64,000 nt of DNA from Rhizobium herbae (GCF_019511375.1 NZ_JAEUAO010000002.1:1116001-1180000); one strand, 5' to 3'. Numbered from the stretch's first letter, positions 15,280 through 23,895 are shown. Notes: generated by a model not told the origin, from the sequence alone. Program-made: numbers and translations.

Positions 15280-16431
15280 ATGAAACATCCATTTCGTCTG
15301 CCGTGGCGGCGCGCGGCAGAGAGCGAGCGCGTGGCCGAAACCAAGGCCGTGTCCGGCTTCATCGCGATTGCGCATGAGGGGCGGGCGCACTGGACCGGGC
15401 GGTCCTATGCGGCACTGGCGCGCGAGGGCTTCATGAGGAACCCGGTGGCGCACCGGGCGGTAAGGCTGATTTCGGAAGCGGCGGCAGCGGTGCCGCTGCT
15501 GCTTTACGAAGGAACCGGGGAGCGAAGCGAGCACCCATTGCTTTCGCTCCTGGCGCGGCCCAACGGCCGCATGGCCGGGGTCGATTTCCTGGAGACGCTC
15601 TACGGCCACCTGCTGCTCTCCGGCAATGCCTATGTCGATGCGGTCATCATCGGCGAAGAACTGCGCGAACTGCATCTCTTACGGCCGGACCGGGTAAGCA
15701 TCCGCGAAGGACGGGACGGCTGGCCGGAGGCCTATGACTACCGGGTCGGCAACCATCTCAGGCGGATCGCGGCGGGTGAGGGCGGGCTCCTGCACCTCAG
15801 GCTCTTTCACCCGCTCGACGATCATCTCGGATTTCCGCCGCTTGCGGCAGCGCAGATGGCGCTCGATCTCTCCAATGCGGCGGCGACCTGGAACAAGTCG
15901 CTGCTCGACAATTCGGCCAGGCCTTCGGGAGCGCTCGTCTATCAGCCGAAGGAGGGCGGCAATCTGTCCGCCGACCAGTATGACCGGCTGAAGACGGAGC
16001 TCGACGAGGGCTATTCCGGGCCGATCAGGGCTGGGCGGCCGCTCTTGCTCGAAGGCGGGCTCGACTGGAAGGCGATGGGGCTTTCGCCGAAGGACATGGA
16101 TTTCGTCGAGGCGAAGAACGGCGCGGCACGCGATATCGCGCTCGCCTTCGGCGTGCCGCCGATGCTGATCGGCATTCCCGGGGACAACACCTATGCCAAC
16201 TACCAGGAGGCCAACCGGGCCTTTTACCGGCTGACGGTGCTGCCGTTGATCGGCCGCACCGCCTCGGCGCTCTCCGGCTGGCTGTCGGCGCGGTTCGGCG
16301 AGACGCTGAAACTGGTGCCGGATCTCGACCAGGTGACGGGGTTGACGGGGGAGCGCAGCGACGTCTGGGCCAGGGTGAAGGACGCGGATTTCCTGACCGA
16401 CGAGGAGAAGCGGCAGGCGGTGGGGTATTGA
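15280..16431 (+). CDS. GTA portal protein (gp3), HK97 family
   Basis: Forms the dodecameric ring at the head vertex through which DNA enters. The 383-residue product shows typical phage portal (Phage_portal, HK97 type) blocks: VAHRAVRLISEAAAAVPLLL, FLETLYGHLLLSGNAYVDAV, LHLLRPDRVSI, the TWNKSLLDNSARPSGALVY region and FGVPPMLIGIPGDNTYANYQ near the C-terminus. It lies between the endolysin gene and an inserted toxin-antitoxin pair. ATG 15280 begins with a basic MKHPFRLPWRR as in relatives. Confidence 0.92.
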   Translation: MKHPFRLPWRRAAESERVAETKAVSGFIAIAHEGRAHWTGRSYAALAREGFMRNPVAHRAVRLISEAAAAVPLLLYEGTGERSEHPLLSLLARPNGRMAGVDFLETLYGHLLLSGNAYVDAVIIGEELRELHLLRPDRVSIREGRDGWPEAYDYRVGNHLRRIAAGEGGLLHLRLFHPLDDHLGFPPLAAAQMALDLSNAAATWNKSLLDNSARPSGALVYQPKEGGNLSADQYDRLKTELDEGYSGPIRAGRPLLLEGGLDWKAMGLSPKDMDFVEAKNGAARDIALAFGVPPMLIGIPGDNTYANYQEANRAFYRLTVLPLIGRTASALSGWLSARFGETLKLVPDLDQVTGLTGERSDVWARVKDADFLTDEEKRQAVGY

Positions 16432-16454
16432 GGGCCGGGATGATCACTGATATT

Positions 16455-16475
16455 TTGTTATACGGCGTATAACAA
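16455..16475. promoter_or_regulatory. Palindromic operator of the toxin-antitoxin operon
   Basis: TTGTTATAC and GTATAACAA flank a GGC centre, giving 9-base perfect arms. It ends 12 bases before the antitoxin start and is positioned for autorepression by the ribbon-helix-helix antitoxin, as is usual for ParD/CopG-type systems. Confidence 0.75.
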
Positions 16476-16487
16476 ATGGAGGCGATG

Positions 16488-16748
16488 ATGACAAAGCCTG
16501 TTCTGTCCGATCCGATCGCGCTGCGTCTGCCGGTCGATATCCTCGCCGATATCGAGACAATCGCCGCAACGGCCGAACGATCCCGTAGCTGGGTGATGGT
16601 TCGGGCCCTGCGTTACTATCTTCTCAACGAAGGTGCAGACATTCTGGAGATCGCACAAGGTCTCCAAGATGTGAAAGAGGGCAAGGTCCATGACGAGGAC
16701 GTTGTTCTGAACGAACTCGATCGCCTTGCTGAAGACGACGCCGCCTGA
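16488..16748 (+). CDS. Ribbon-helix-helix antitoxin (ParD/CopG type)
   Basis: An 86-residue antitoxin. The N-terminal half is a ribbon-helix-helix DNA-binding fold (DPIALRLPVDILADIETIAA and SRSWVMVRALRYYL), and the acidic C-terminus (VLNELDRLAEDDAA) would bind the toxin. GGAGG ends five bases before the ATG at 16488; the ATG at 16476 lies too close to the operator. Its stop codon overlaps the toxin start (TGATG), so the two are translationally coupled. The system is inserted between portal and DUF6107 genes of the GTA cluster. Confidence 0.88.
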   Translation: MTKPVLSDPIALRLPVDILADIETIAATAERSRSWVMVRALRYYLLNEGADILEIAQGLQDVKEGKVHDEDVVLNELDRLAEDDAA

Positions 16749-17062
16749 TGAAGGTCCGCTTTTCCGATCGAGCTCTGGCTTATCTCAGGTCGGAGCAAAC
16801 CTATCTCGGGCGTTTTGACAAAAGGGCGGCGAGGGCGACGGCACGGCAGATCAGGAAGGCCGCAGAGATTATCGGTGACTATCCCCATGCTGGAGAGGCG
16901 ATGCCGATGATACCGGGTGTGCGGCGTTATGTGTCGGCGCCTTATATCCTGGACTATGTCGAGACTGGCGGCGCGATTGTGATCCTTGCCATTCGGCACG
17001 GACGGCAGAATCCGCGCGTCCCGGATCAAAACGATGAGCTGCCGGACGATTTCGAGGCGTAG
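16748..17062 (+). CDS. ParE/RelE superfamily toxin
   Basis: A 104-residue protein of the ParE/RelE toxin fold: MKVRFSDRALAYLRSEQTYL, the central ATARQIRKAAEIIGDYPHAG, and the C-terminal strand pair YILDYVETGGAIVILAIRHG followed by RQNPR. The IRHGRQ ending is the common active-surface motif of ParE-like toxins. The target (gyrase or mRNA) cannot be read from the sequence. It is second in a two-gene operon behind the operator at 16455. Confidence 0.88.
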   Translation: MKVRFSDRALAYLRSEQTYLGRFDKRAARATARQIRKAAEIIGDYPHAGEAMPMIPGVRRYVSAPYILDYVETGGAIVILAIRHGRQNPRVPDQNDELPDDFEA

Positions 17063-17317
17063 CGGCGTGCGCTGAGCCCTAACCGAGTTCCTGGTTTATC
17101 AATGGCTTGCGTGCGCGACCTCACGCCGACTGCTCGGCATTGATTCAATGAGTGAAGCGATTGAATCCTTTTCTAAGGCATTCCAGCTCAAGCGATTCAA
17201 AAGATTCGCAAAAACCGCCCCAGCGGACGCGAGGTCAGGCGGCGGCGGACCTTCGACAGGAAGATCGCCCAACCTGAGCCATGACCAAATCCAACAGTAG
17301 CATCAAGGGCTTAACAA

Positions 17318-17632
17318 ATGGCTGATTTTGGCAATGACCCTGGCCTTTGGGCCGCCAAGGGTATCGGCTCGGCGGCCGGTGCTGCCGTGTCGCTTGTCTA
17401 CATGCTGCCCAAGGGGAAGCGCGAGGCGGGTTCCCGCTTCTTCACCGGCATGGCCTGCGGACTGATCTTCGGCGGACCGGCGGGGCTCTGGATCGTCTCC
17501 AGGCTCGGCATCGACGGCAGCCTGTCCGGCACCGAGGTGATGCTGACCGGATCGGCCGCGGCAAGTCTTCTCGCCTGGTGGGCGCTGGGGGCTGCGGTGC
17601 GGGTGGCGGAGAGGTTTGGGAAGAGGGAGTGA
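17318..17632 (+). CDS. DUF6107 family membrane protein of the GTA cluster
   Basis: A 104-residue protein with two or three membrane segments (about residues 15-30, 45-62 and 75-95): GIGSAAGAAVSLVYMLPKGK, GMACGLIFGGPAGLWIVSRL and SAAASLLAWWALGAAVRVAE. DUF6107 proteins sit between portal and prohead protease in rhizobial GTA clusters, the position of a small gene in the R. capsulatus GTA. Role unknown. Its stop codon abuts the heptanucleotide repeat array that follows. Confidence 0.8.
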   Translation: MADFGNDPGLWAAKGIGSAAGAAVSLVYMLPKGKREAGSRFFTGMACGLIFGGPAGLWIVSRLGIDGSLSGTEVMLTGSAAASLLAWWALGAAVRVAERFGKRE

Positions 17633-17633
17633 G

Positions 17634-17802
17634 TGAGTAGCGAGTAGTGAGTAGCGAATAGCGAATAGCGAATAGCGAATAGGGGTTCACGGGCGTTGCA
17701 GCGGCTGTCGTTGGCTGCTTGCCGCACACTCACTACTCACTACTCACTACTCACTACTCACTACTCGCTACTCACTACTCGCTACTCGCTACTCGCTACT
17801 CG
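17634..17802. repeat. Inverted arrays of heptanucleotide TGAGTAG repeats
   Basis: Left arm 17634-17682 is seven tandem 7-base units (TGAGTAG, CGAGTAG or CGAATAG). Right arm 17733-17802 is ten units of the complement (CTACTCA or CTACTCG). A 50-base spacer separates them, so the whole can fold into a long hairpin between DUF6107 and the prohead protease gene. Confidence 0.95.
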
Positions 17803-17846
17803 CTCTTCGCCAGCCCACGCAAACAATCAAACATTGGAGAATACCC

Positions 17847-18401
17847 ATGACGACCGACAGCTTGCCTGTCTGGCGAACGAAGAAGTTTGCCAATCTGACG
17901 CTTTCTGGTGTGACCGGCGAGGGGCGCTTTTCCGGCTATGCCAGCATCTTCGGCGAGGTCGATCTCGGCAAGGACGCGATCGAGCCGGGGGCGTTTTCGC
18001 AATCGCTTGCCCGGCGTGGCGCCGGTGGCGTGCGCATGCTGTTCCAGCACGATCCGGGCGAGCCGCTCGGCGCCTGGAAGACGATTCGCGAGGACGCGCG
18101 CGGGCTCTATGTCGAGGGGCTGCTTTCGCCCGGCGTCGCCCGCGCCCAGGAAGTGCACCAGCTGATGAAGGCTGGCGCCCTCGACGGGCTGTCGATCGGC
18201 TTCCAGACCGTCAAGGCGAAGACCGACAGGGGCGGCGTGCGCCGCATCCTCGAGGCCGACCTGTGGGAAATCTCGATCGTCACCTTTCCGATGCTGCCTT
18301 CGGCGCGGGTGTCGAACGTCAAGAACGCGCGGTTCTTCCGCGACAAGGAAACGGAGCTCGTGCGCACCATGCGGCGGGCGGCCCGGATGATGAAGCTCTG
18401 A
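17847..18401 (+). CDS. GTA prohead protease (gp4), HK97 family
   Basis: Serine protease that matures the capsid by cleaving the scaffold part of the major capsid protein. The 184-residue product carries the family blocks FSGYASIFGEVDLGKDAIEP, the active-site histidine region MLFQHDPGEPLGAW, the nucleophile region GALDGLSIGFQT and the LWEISIVTFPMLPSARV ending. It directly precedes the major capsid gene, as in HK97-like phages and the GTA. Confidence 0.93.
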   Translation: MTTDSLPVWRTKKFANLTLSGVTGEGRFSGYASIFGEVDLGKDAIEPGAFSQSLARRGAGGVRMLFQHDPGEPLGAWKTIREDARGLYVEGLLSPGVARAQEVHQLMKAGALDGLSIGFQTVKAKTDRGGVRRILEADLWEISIVTFPMLPSARVSNVKNARFFRDKETELVRTMRRAARMMKL

Positions 18402-18417
18402 CAAGAAGGAAATGCCA

Positions 18418-19692
18418 ATGAGCAGGACGAGCAGTGTGGCAGCGGAGATCAAGATCAAGGGTGCCCCTGAGATCAAGATGGGCCCGGAGACGATGACCGC
18501 CGCCTTCGAGGATTTCATGGGTGCCTTCGAGGCGTTCAAGGAAACCAATGACCGGCGGCTTTGCGAACTGGAAGGCAAGCTGACTGCCGATGTCGTCACC
18601 CGTGACAAGATGGACCGCATCAGCCGCGCCATGGACGAGCAGAAGCGGCTGATCGACCAGATGGCGCTGAAGAAGGCGCGGCCCGCGCTCGGCCGCAGCG
18701 GTGAGGCAAGCCTGGAGGCGTCGGAGCACAAGGCGGCCTTCGAAAGCTACATCCGCCGCGGCGACGAGCAGGCTCTGCGCGAGCTGGAGGCCAAGGCGCT
18801 GTCGATCGGCTCGGCGAGCGACGGCGGCTATCTGGTGCCGAACGAGACCGACACCGAGATCGGCCGCCGCCTTTCAGTGGTCTCGCCGATCCGGGCGATG
18901 GCGACGGTCCGGCAGGTTTCGGGTGCGGTGCTGAAGAAGCCGTTTGCGCTTGCCGGCATGGCGACCGGCTGGGTGGCGGAAACCGCGGCGCGGCCGCAGA
19001 CGACGACGCCGCAACTGGCCGAGCTGTCCTTTCCGACGATGGAACTCTACGCCATGCCGGCGGCAACGGCAGCGCTGCTCGACGATGCGGCGGTCGATAT
19101 CGAGAACTGGATCGCCTCGGAGGTGGACATTGCCTTCGGCGAGCAGGAAGGCACGGCCTTCGTCAACGGCGACGGCACCAACAAGCCGAAGGGTTTCCTG
19201 AGCTACACCAATGTCGCGGAGAGCGGCTGGAGCTGGGGCAATATCGGCTATATCGCCACGGGTGCGAGCGGCGCCTTCAAGGCGAGCGGCCCGTCCGATA
19301 CGCTGATCGACACGATCTATGCGCTGAAGGCGGGGCACCGGCAGAATGCTTCGTTCGTGATGAACCGCAAGACGCAGGCCGAGATCCGCAAATTCAAGGA
19401 CGCCGACGGCAACTACCTGTGGCGGCCGCCGGCGACGGCCGGCCAGCAGGCCTCCCTGATGGGCTTCCCGATCGCCGAGGCCGAGGACATGCCGGACATC
19501 GCGGCGGGCAGCACCTCGATCGCCTTCGGCAATTTCGCCGCCGGCTATCTCGTCGTCGACCGCACTGGCGTGCGGGTGCTGCGCGATCCCTATTCCGCCA
19601 AGCCTTACGTGCTGTTCTACACGACCAAGCGCGTCGGCGGCGGAGTGCAAAATTTCGAGGCTATCAAGCTCGTCAAATTCGCGGCATCTTGA
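18418..19692 (+). CDS. GTA major capsid protein (gp5), HK97 fold
   Basis: Forms the head shell. The 424-residue product has an N-terminal helical scaffold/delta region (residues about 25-110, rich in Glu/Lys: MTAAFEDFMGAFEAFKETND) that the gp4 protease would remove, then the HK97 fold beginning near SIGSASDGGYLVPNETDTEI and ending RDPYSAKPYVLFYTTKRVGG. ATG 18418 was chosen because AAGGAA lies six bases upstream; ATG 18412 is too close to it. It follows gp4 by 16 bases. Confidence 0.94.
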   Translation: MSRTSSVAAEIKIKGAPEIKMGPETMTAAFEDFMGAFEAFKETNDRRLCELEGKLTADVVTRDKMDRISRAMDEQKRLIDQMALKKARPALGRSGEASLEASEHKAAFESYIRRGDEQALRELEAKALSIGSASDGGYLVPNETDTEIGRRLSVVSPIRAMATVRQVSGAVLKKPFALAGMATGWVAETAARPQTTTPQLAELSFPTMELYAMPAATAALLDDAAVDIENWIASEVDIAFGEQEGTAFVNGDGTNKPKGFLSYTNVAESGWSWGNIGYIATGASGAFKASGPSDTLIDTIYALKAGHRQNASFVMNRKTQAEIRKFKDADGNYLWRPPATAGQQASLMGFPIAEAEDMPDIAAGSTSIAFGNFAAGYLVVDRTGVRVLRDPYSAKPYVLFYTTKRVGGGVQNFEAIKLVKFAAS

Positions 19693-19882
19693 AAAAACGT
19701 AAGGCGGCCCTTTCTCGAAGGGGCGCAAGCCTTCGCGCCGGCGGTTTTCCCTGCCGCTGGCGCAGGGACGGACGCGGCACCCCTCCCACCGCGTCCGTCC
19801 ATCTTTTCGTGCCTTTCGAGCATTTCCGTGTTCTCCGAGCCGCCGAAAAGGCTCGCTGGAATTGCTCTCGACGGAGATCTCC

Positions 19883-20452
19883 ATGACCATTCGTGAACTG
19901 ACGCCGCCCATCGGCGAGCCGCTGACGCTTGCCGAGACGAAGGCGCATCTGCGCCTCGACACTGTGGCCGAGGACCCGCTGATTTCATCCCTGATCCGCA
20001 CGGTGCGCGAGCATCTGGAGCGGGAGACCGGGCTGGCGCTGTTGACGCGCAGCTTCCGGCTTTATCTCGACGACTGGCCGCCGTCGCGGGTGATTCAGAT
20101 TGTCAGAGGGCCGGTGCAAACGATTGATGCAGTTACGGTTTACGATGCGGCGGGCATGCCGGGAGAGATCGAGGTTTCCGGCTTCGTGCTTGACGGGCAG
20201 GCGCGGCCGGCGCGGCTCGTCCTGCCCAAGCAGCCCTCGCCGGGACGGGCGATGCATGGCATCGAAATCGACTTTTCCGCCGGTTTCGGCGCAACCGGCG
20301 CCGACGTGCCGGACACGCTGAAGCGGGCGATGCTGCTGCACGTGGCGCTGCTCTGCGAGTTCCGTGGCGCGGTTGTCGCGGACGACCAGCCGGCGGCGGT
20401 GCCGGCCGGATACGACCGGCTGATCGCGCCGTTTCGCCGGCGGGGGCTTTGA
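19883..20452 (+). CDS. GTA head-tail connector/adaptor (gp6)
   Basis: A 189-residue head-tail connector of the phage Gp6-like class. It begins MTIRELTPPIGEPLTLAETK, with the typical AHLRLDTVAEDPLISSLIRT and VREHLERETGLAL helices, and ends with LLHVALLCEFRGAV. It would attach beneath the portal. GGAG lies upstream of ATG 19883. It starts 190 bases after the capsid gene; that spacer holds GC-rich hairpins but no gene. Its stop is two bases before the next start. Confidence 0.88.
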   Translation: MTIRELTPPIGEPLTLAETKAHLRLDTVAEDPLISSLIRTVREHLERETGLALLTRSFRLYLDDWPPSRVIQIVRGPVQTIDAVTVYDAAGMPGEIEVSGFVLDGQARPARLVLPKQPSPGRAMHGIEIDFSAGFGATGADVPDTLKRAMLLHVALLCEFRGAVVADDQPAAVPAGYDRLIAPFRRRGL

Positions 20453-20454
20453 CC

Positions 20455-20790
20455 ATGCGGGCGATCACCCTCGATCCGGGGCAGATGTCGGCGCGCCTGG
20501 AACTGGAGAGACGCGATGACGTGAGCGACGGGCAGGGCGGCGTCGTCACGGGTTTTTCCGTCGTCACCTCGCTTTGGGCGCGGATCGAGCCGGTTTCCTC
20601 CGGGCACGAAGAGCGCGCTGACGAGCAGGTCTTTACCGTGACGCATCGCATCTGGATCCGGTTCCGCGATGACCTCGAGGCGGGCATGCGGTTTCGCAAG
20701 GGCCTGCGGATCTTCGCTGTGCGGGCCTTTCGCGACCCGGACGAGACAGGGCGCTACCTGGTGTGTGACTGCACGGAGGAGGGACGATGA
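20455..20790 (+). CDS. GTA head closure protein / stopper (gp7)
   Basis: A 111-residue phage head closure protein. Family traits are the LDPGQMSARLELERRDDVSD start, LWARIEPVSSGHEERADEQV, the THRIWIRFRDDLEAGMRF strand region and the final GRYLVCDCTEEG. It closes the portal after packaging. Its stop overlaps the start of the next gene by four bases (ATGA). Confidence 0.88.
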   Translation: MRAITLDPGQMSARLELERRDDVSDGQGGVVTGFSVVTSLWARIEPVSSGHEERADEQVFTVTHRIWIRFRDDLEAGMRFRKGLRIFAVRAFRDPDETGRYLVCDCTEEGR

Positions 20791-21185
20791 GCGCTGCTGC
20801 GGCCTTGCAAAAGGCGATCTACCAGAGGCTTGCGGGCGACGCCGAGTTGATCGTGCTGCTCGGGGATGGCGGCGTAGGGGATCATCTGCAGACGGGGTCG
20901 CACCGGCCCGGCATCTTGATTGCCGGCCTGGAGAGCCGCGACGCCTCGACGGCGAGCGAGGTGGGCGAAGAACACTTTGTGACGCTTAAGGTCCGCACTG
21001 GCGAAGGCGGCAACCGGGCGGCGCAGGAAATTGCGGCGCGCGTGCGCGCCTTGCTGGATGACGCCGCGCTCGACCTTGCCGGCTTCTCGCTCGTCAGCCT
21101 GCTTCACCGGCGCACCCGGACCGGCAGGGACGCCAAGGCGAAGGGGCATGTCGCGGAAATGGTGTTTCGGGCGGTGACGGAGTGA
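20787..21185 (+). CDS. DUF3168 tail terminator / tail completion protein (gp8)
   Basis: A 132-residue DUF3168 protein that would cap the tail tube and join it to the head. It has the ALQKAIYQRLAGDAELIVLL start, GDHLQTGSHRPGILIAGLES, and a C-terminal strand pattern ending HVAEMVFRAVTE. The start overlaps the gp7 stop by four bases, indicating translational coupling. Confidence 0.88.
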   Translation: MSAAAALQKAIYQRLAGDAELIVLLGDGGVGDHLQTGSHRPGILIAGLESRDASTASEVGEEHFVTLKVRTGEGGNRAAQEIAARVRALLDDAALDLAGFSLVSLLHRRTRTGRDAKAKGHVAEMVFRAVTE

Positions 21186-21253
21186 CGTTTCGCTGAGGAG
21201 CATGTTGTCGGCGCCTTCGCGGGCGCCTTTATCGTTTCAGGAAGGATCAGGGC

Positions 21254-21661
21254 ATGGTGGCGCAGAAGGGAAAGGATCTTCTGTTGAAGATCGACAATGG
21301 CGGCAGCTACGTGACGGTGGCGGGACTTCGCTCCAAACGGCTGGCGTTCAATGCCGAGACCGTCGATGCGACGGACGCGGAATCGGCGGGGCGGTGGCGG
21401 GAACTGCTGGGCGGGGCGGGCGTGCAGCGGGCGTCGGTCTCCGGCGCCGGTATTTTCAAGGACCAGAGTTCGGATGCGCTGGTGCGTGCTGCCTTCTTCA
21501 ACGGATCGATCCTTGCCTGGCAGATCGTCATCCCCGATTTCGGTACGCTGACCGGTGCGTTCCAGGTGACGGCGCTTGAATATTCCGGCCAGTACGATGG
21601 CGAGATCCTGTTCGAGATCGCGCTCGAATCCGCCGGCGCCTTGACCTTTACGGCGCTCTGA
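21254..21661 (+). CDS. GTA major tail tube protein (gp9), TP901-1 family
   Basis: A 135-residue tail tube protein. Hallmarks are MVAQKGKDLLLKIDNGGSYV at the N-terminus, LRSKRLAFNAETVDATDAES, and YDGEILFEIALESAGALTFT at the end. It polymerises into the non-contractile tail of the particle. AGGAAGGATC precedes ATG 21254. Its stop overlaps the next start by one base (TGATG). Confidence 0.92.
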   Translation: MVAQKGKDLLLKIDNGGSYVTVAGLRSKRLAFNAETVDATDAESAGRWRELLGGAGVQRASVSGAGIFKDQSSDALVRAAFFNGSILAWQIVIPDFGTLTGAFQVTALEYSGQYDGEILFEIALESAGALTFTAL

Positions 21662-22017
21662 TGGCGCGGCACAATGTGGCTACAGGCCGCGCCAACTGGC
21701 ATCGCGGCGAGGTGGAGGCGGTGATCGACGGCGAGCGGCGGATTCTCTGCCTGACGCTCGGGAGCCTTGCCGAGCTGGAAACGGCCTTTGCGGCCGACAA
21801 TCTGATGGCGCTGGCGGCGCGTTTTTCCTCCGGGCGGCTGAAGGCGGACGATATGATCCGCATCCTTGGCGCCGGCTTGCGCGGCGGCGGCAATCTGGTC
21901 TCCGACGAGGACGTGGCGGTGATGAGCGTTAAGGGCGGCATTGCCGGGCTGGCGCGGCTGACGGCCGAATTGCTGACGGCAACCTTCGGCGGGGCGGAGG
22001 ATGCGCCAAACCCTTGA
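21661..22017 (+). CDS. GTA family protein, tail chaperone (gp10)
   Basis: A 118-residue protein of the GTA gp10 type, thought to chaperone tape-measure and tail assembly. Visible blocks are MARHNVATGRANWHRGEVEA, RRILCLTLGSLAELETAFAA and LKADDMIRILGAGLRGGGN. It is coupled to gp9 by a one-base overlap and its stop overlaps the TTG start of the next gene. Confidence 0.88.
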   Translation: MARHNVATGRANWHRGEVEAVIDGERRILCLTLGSLAELETAFAADNLMALAARFSSGRLKADDMIRILGAGLRGGGNLVSDEDVAVMSVKGGIAGLARLTAELLTATFGGAEDAPNP

Positions 22018-22229
22018 GGGCCGCAGCGGGCGAGGGGGGGCCTCAACCCTTTCCATGGGACGCGGCGATGCATGCCGGCCTTTGCCTGCTGCGGCTGCCA
22101 GCGAAGGACTTCTGGGCGATGACGCCGCGCGAGTTGCAGGCGGCTTTGGGCGGGTTGCGGCCGCGCGCCGCGGTGCCGGAGCGGGCCGGGCTGGAGGCGC
22201 TGATGGGGGCGTTTCCGGATAGCGAATAG
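22014..22229 (+). CDS. GTA tail assembly chaperone (gp10.1-like)
   Basis: A 71-residue protein like the small gp10.1 gene of the R. capsulatus GTA. It has a FPWDAAMHAGLCLLRLPAKD block and the family motif FWAMTPRELQAALGGLRPRA. The start is TTG 22014, overlapping the gp10 stop by four bases; no closer ATG or GTG keeps the conserved FPWD block. The stop codon TAG is the end of a CGAATAG heptad, so the gene runs into the following repeat array. Confidence 0.82.
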   Translation: MRAAAGEGGPQPFPWDAAMHAGLCLLRLPAKDFWAMTPRELQAALGGLRPRAAVPERAGLEALMGAFPDSE

Positions 22230-22343
22230 CGAATAGTGAGTAGTGAGTAGTGAGTTAGTGAGTAGAAAATAATGAATAATTAATATTGCCGCCAAGGAAT
22301 AGCAAAGTGGTTTCATTCACTATTCACTATTCACTATTCACTA
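22223..22343. repeat. Second heptanucleotide inverted array
   Basis: Left arm 22223-22265 consists of CGAATAG and TGAGTAG units (one lengthened by a T). Right arm about 22313-22343 consists of CTATTCA units. The left arm supplies the gp10.1 stop codon and the right arm ends just before the Shine-Dalgarno AGAAGGAG of the tape measure gene. The AT-rich loop holds no gene. Confidence 0.9.
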
Positions 22344-22355
22344 GAAGGAGAAACA

Positions 22356-22934
22356 ATGACCATCGAAACGGATTTTTCCGCAGCCACGGGCGATGCGGAG
22401 GCGTTGAGGGACGTGCTCGACGATCTGGAGGGGCGATCCCGCTCGTTCGGCTCGGCGCTGACGGGGGCGCTCACTTCGGCGACACGCGGCGGCAAGGGGC
22501 TGGAAGAGGTCTTGCGCAGCGCTGGGCTGAGGCTGACGGAGATCGCGCTTTCGGCGGGCCTGAAGCCGCTGGAGGGGCTGCTTGGTTCCGCCCTGTCGGG
22601 GCTCACGGGGAGCCTTGGTGGGACGACAGCCTTTGCCGATGGCGGGGTGCCCGGGCGGGTGACGCCGTTTGCCGCCGGCGGCGTCGTTTCCACGCCCACC
22701 TATTTTCCGATGGCCGGGGAGATGGGGCTGATGGGCGAGGCGGGATCGGAGGCGATCCTGCCGCTGAAACGCGGATCCGATGGCGCTCTTGGCGTGGCCG
22801 CTTCGGGCGGTGCGGCGCCGATGAATGTCGTCTTCAACGTCACGGCATCCGACGCGCAGAGCTTTCGCAAGTCGGAGGGGCAGATCGCCGCGATGCTGAC
22901 GCGCACGGTCGGGCGCGGGCGGCGGGGGGTGTGA
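22356..22934 (+). CDS. GTA tape measure protein (gp11)
   Basis: A 192-residue tape measure protein; its short length fits the short GTA tail. The N-terminal region is helical (ATGDAEALRDVLDDLEGRSR), followed by a hydrophobic glycine-rich segment (GLLGSALSGLTGSLGGTTAF), PMAGEMGLMGEAGSEAILPL, and a C-terminal FNVTASDAQSFRKSEGQIAA block. All are typical of phage tail tape measure proteins of this cluster. AGAAGGAG lies directly upstream. In other GTA clusters gp12 follows immediately; here a 1.27-kb insertion carrying phzF intervenes. Confidence 0.88.
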   Translation: MTIETDFSAATGDAEALRDVLDDLEGRSRSFGSALTGALTSATRGGKGLEEVLRSAGLRLTEIALSAGLKPLEGLLGSALSGLTGSLGGTTAFADGGVPGRVTPFAAGGVVSTPTYFPMAGEMGLMGEAGSEAILPLKRGSDGALGVAASGGAAPMNVVFNVTASDAQSFRKSEGQIAAMLTRTVGRGRRGV

Positions 22935-23043
22935 GGCAGCGCTCTCTCGCCCGTCTTCAGAATGTCCCTGCCTCTGACCCCAGCCCCCAACTAAAATGTG
23001 GAACGCTGATGGATTGTCTGTCGCAACTGGCAGTCGCTGAATT

Positions 23044-23895
23044 TTAGAGGGTTACACTGCCCTCGATGCATGTCGCAACATTGCCGCCTATCCAAATTTC
23101 GTCATCGACTTGTTCCACATGGACGCGCCCCGCCCTCCCCAGAACAGTACCTTGGCTCGCGACATAGGCTGAAGGCGCGATGCCGCTGCCGATCAGCCAT
23201 TGGGCGATGCCCGCATTCAGGCTGCCGGTCACTGGGTCTTCAAAACCGGCAGCTGAAAAAGCGCGCACCTCGAAATCGGCGTCCCGCCCGTCTTTCCCCG
23301 GATCCCAGGGGGCAACGACACCGACCCGTAGGCCGGACAGAACTGAAAAATCCGGACGTAACGCCAGAACGTCGTCCTTGGAGCGTAACAGCACTACCAG
23401 CCAACCGGGGCCATTATCCACCCAGTTCGCATCGATGATCACGTCGGCAGCAAGATGCAACCCCTTGATAACCTGCGTAAAAATTTCGGGCTCCAGAGGC
23501 CCGGAACGACGCAACTCCGGCGCCGCGAAGGAAAGCCGATCTTTGTCACGGCGTATTCTGATAAGGCCCGCTTCGCACTCCTGGATAATCTCGCTCCCGC
23601 TAGACTTCCCGCCGGAAGCCAACCATACGTGGCAACTTCCCAAGGTAGGGTGGCCTGCGAAAGGCAGCTCACGCACGGGCGTAAAAATCCGGACGCGATA
23701 ATCCGCATGAGCCGCTTTCGGTTGCAGCAGAAAAGTCGTCTCGCTGAGGTTCGTCCAATTGGCGAAAGCGGCCATCTCCGCGTCGGTCAATGCGTCAGCG
23801 CCAGCTACGACGGCCAGCGGGTTGCCTCGCAGGGGCCGCGAGGCGAAAACATCAACCTGTTGAAATGTAAATTTTGTAGTGCCTTGCCTCAACAT
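23044..23895 (-). CDS. PhzF family isomerase-like protein
   Basis: A 283-residue protein of the PhzF family (diaminopimelate-epimerase fold; related proteins isomerise small metabolites). The N-terminus FTFQQVDVFASRPLRGNPLA, the catalytic glutamate in NLSETTFLLQ, the ELPFAGHPTLGSCHVW motif and the C-terminal FEDPVTGSLNAGIAQWLIGS are all present. It lies leftward inside the rightward GTA tail operon, between gp11 and gp12, and looks somewhat less GC-rich than its neighbours, so it probably arrived by insertion. The substrate is unknown; there is no phenazine pathway nearby. The start ATG 23895 fits the family. Confidence 0.88.
   Translation of the reverse strand: MLRQGTTKFTFQQVDVFASRPLRGNPLAVVAGADALTDAEMAAFANWTNLSETTFLLQPKAAHADYRVRIFTPVRELPFAGHPTLGSCHVWLASGGKSSGSEIIQECEAGLIRIRRDKDRLSFAAPELRRSGPLEPEIFTQVIKGLHLAADVIIDANWVDNGPGWLVVLLRSKDDVLALRPDFSVLSGLRVGVVAPWDPGKDGRDADFEVRAFSAAGFEDPVTGSLNAGIAQWLIGSGIAPSAYVASQGTVLGRAGRVHVEQVDDEIWIGGNVATCIEGSVTL

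Noticed and set aside
17634-17802. CRISPR-like array
   Set aside because: Units are 7 bases, contiguous, without spacers, and in inverted arms; not CRISPR.
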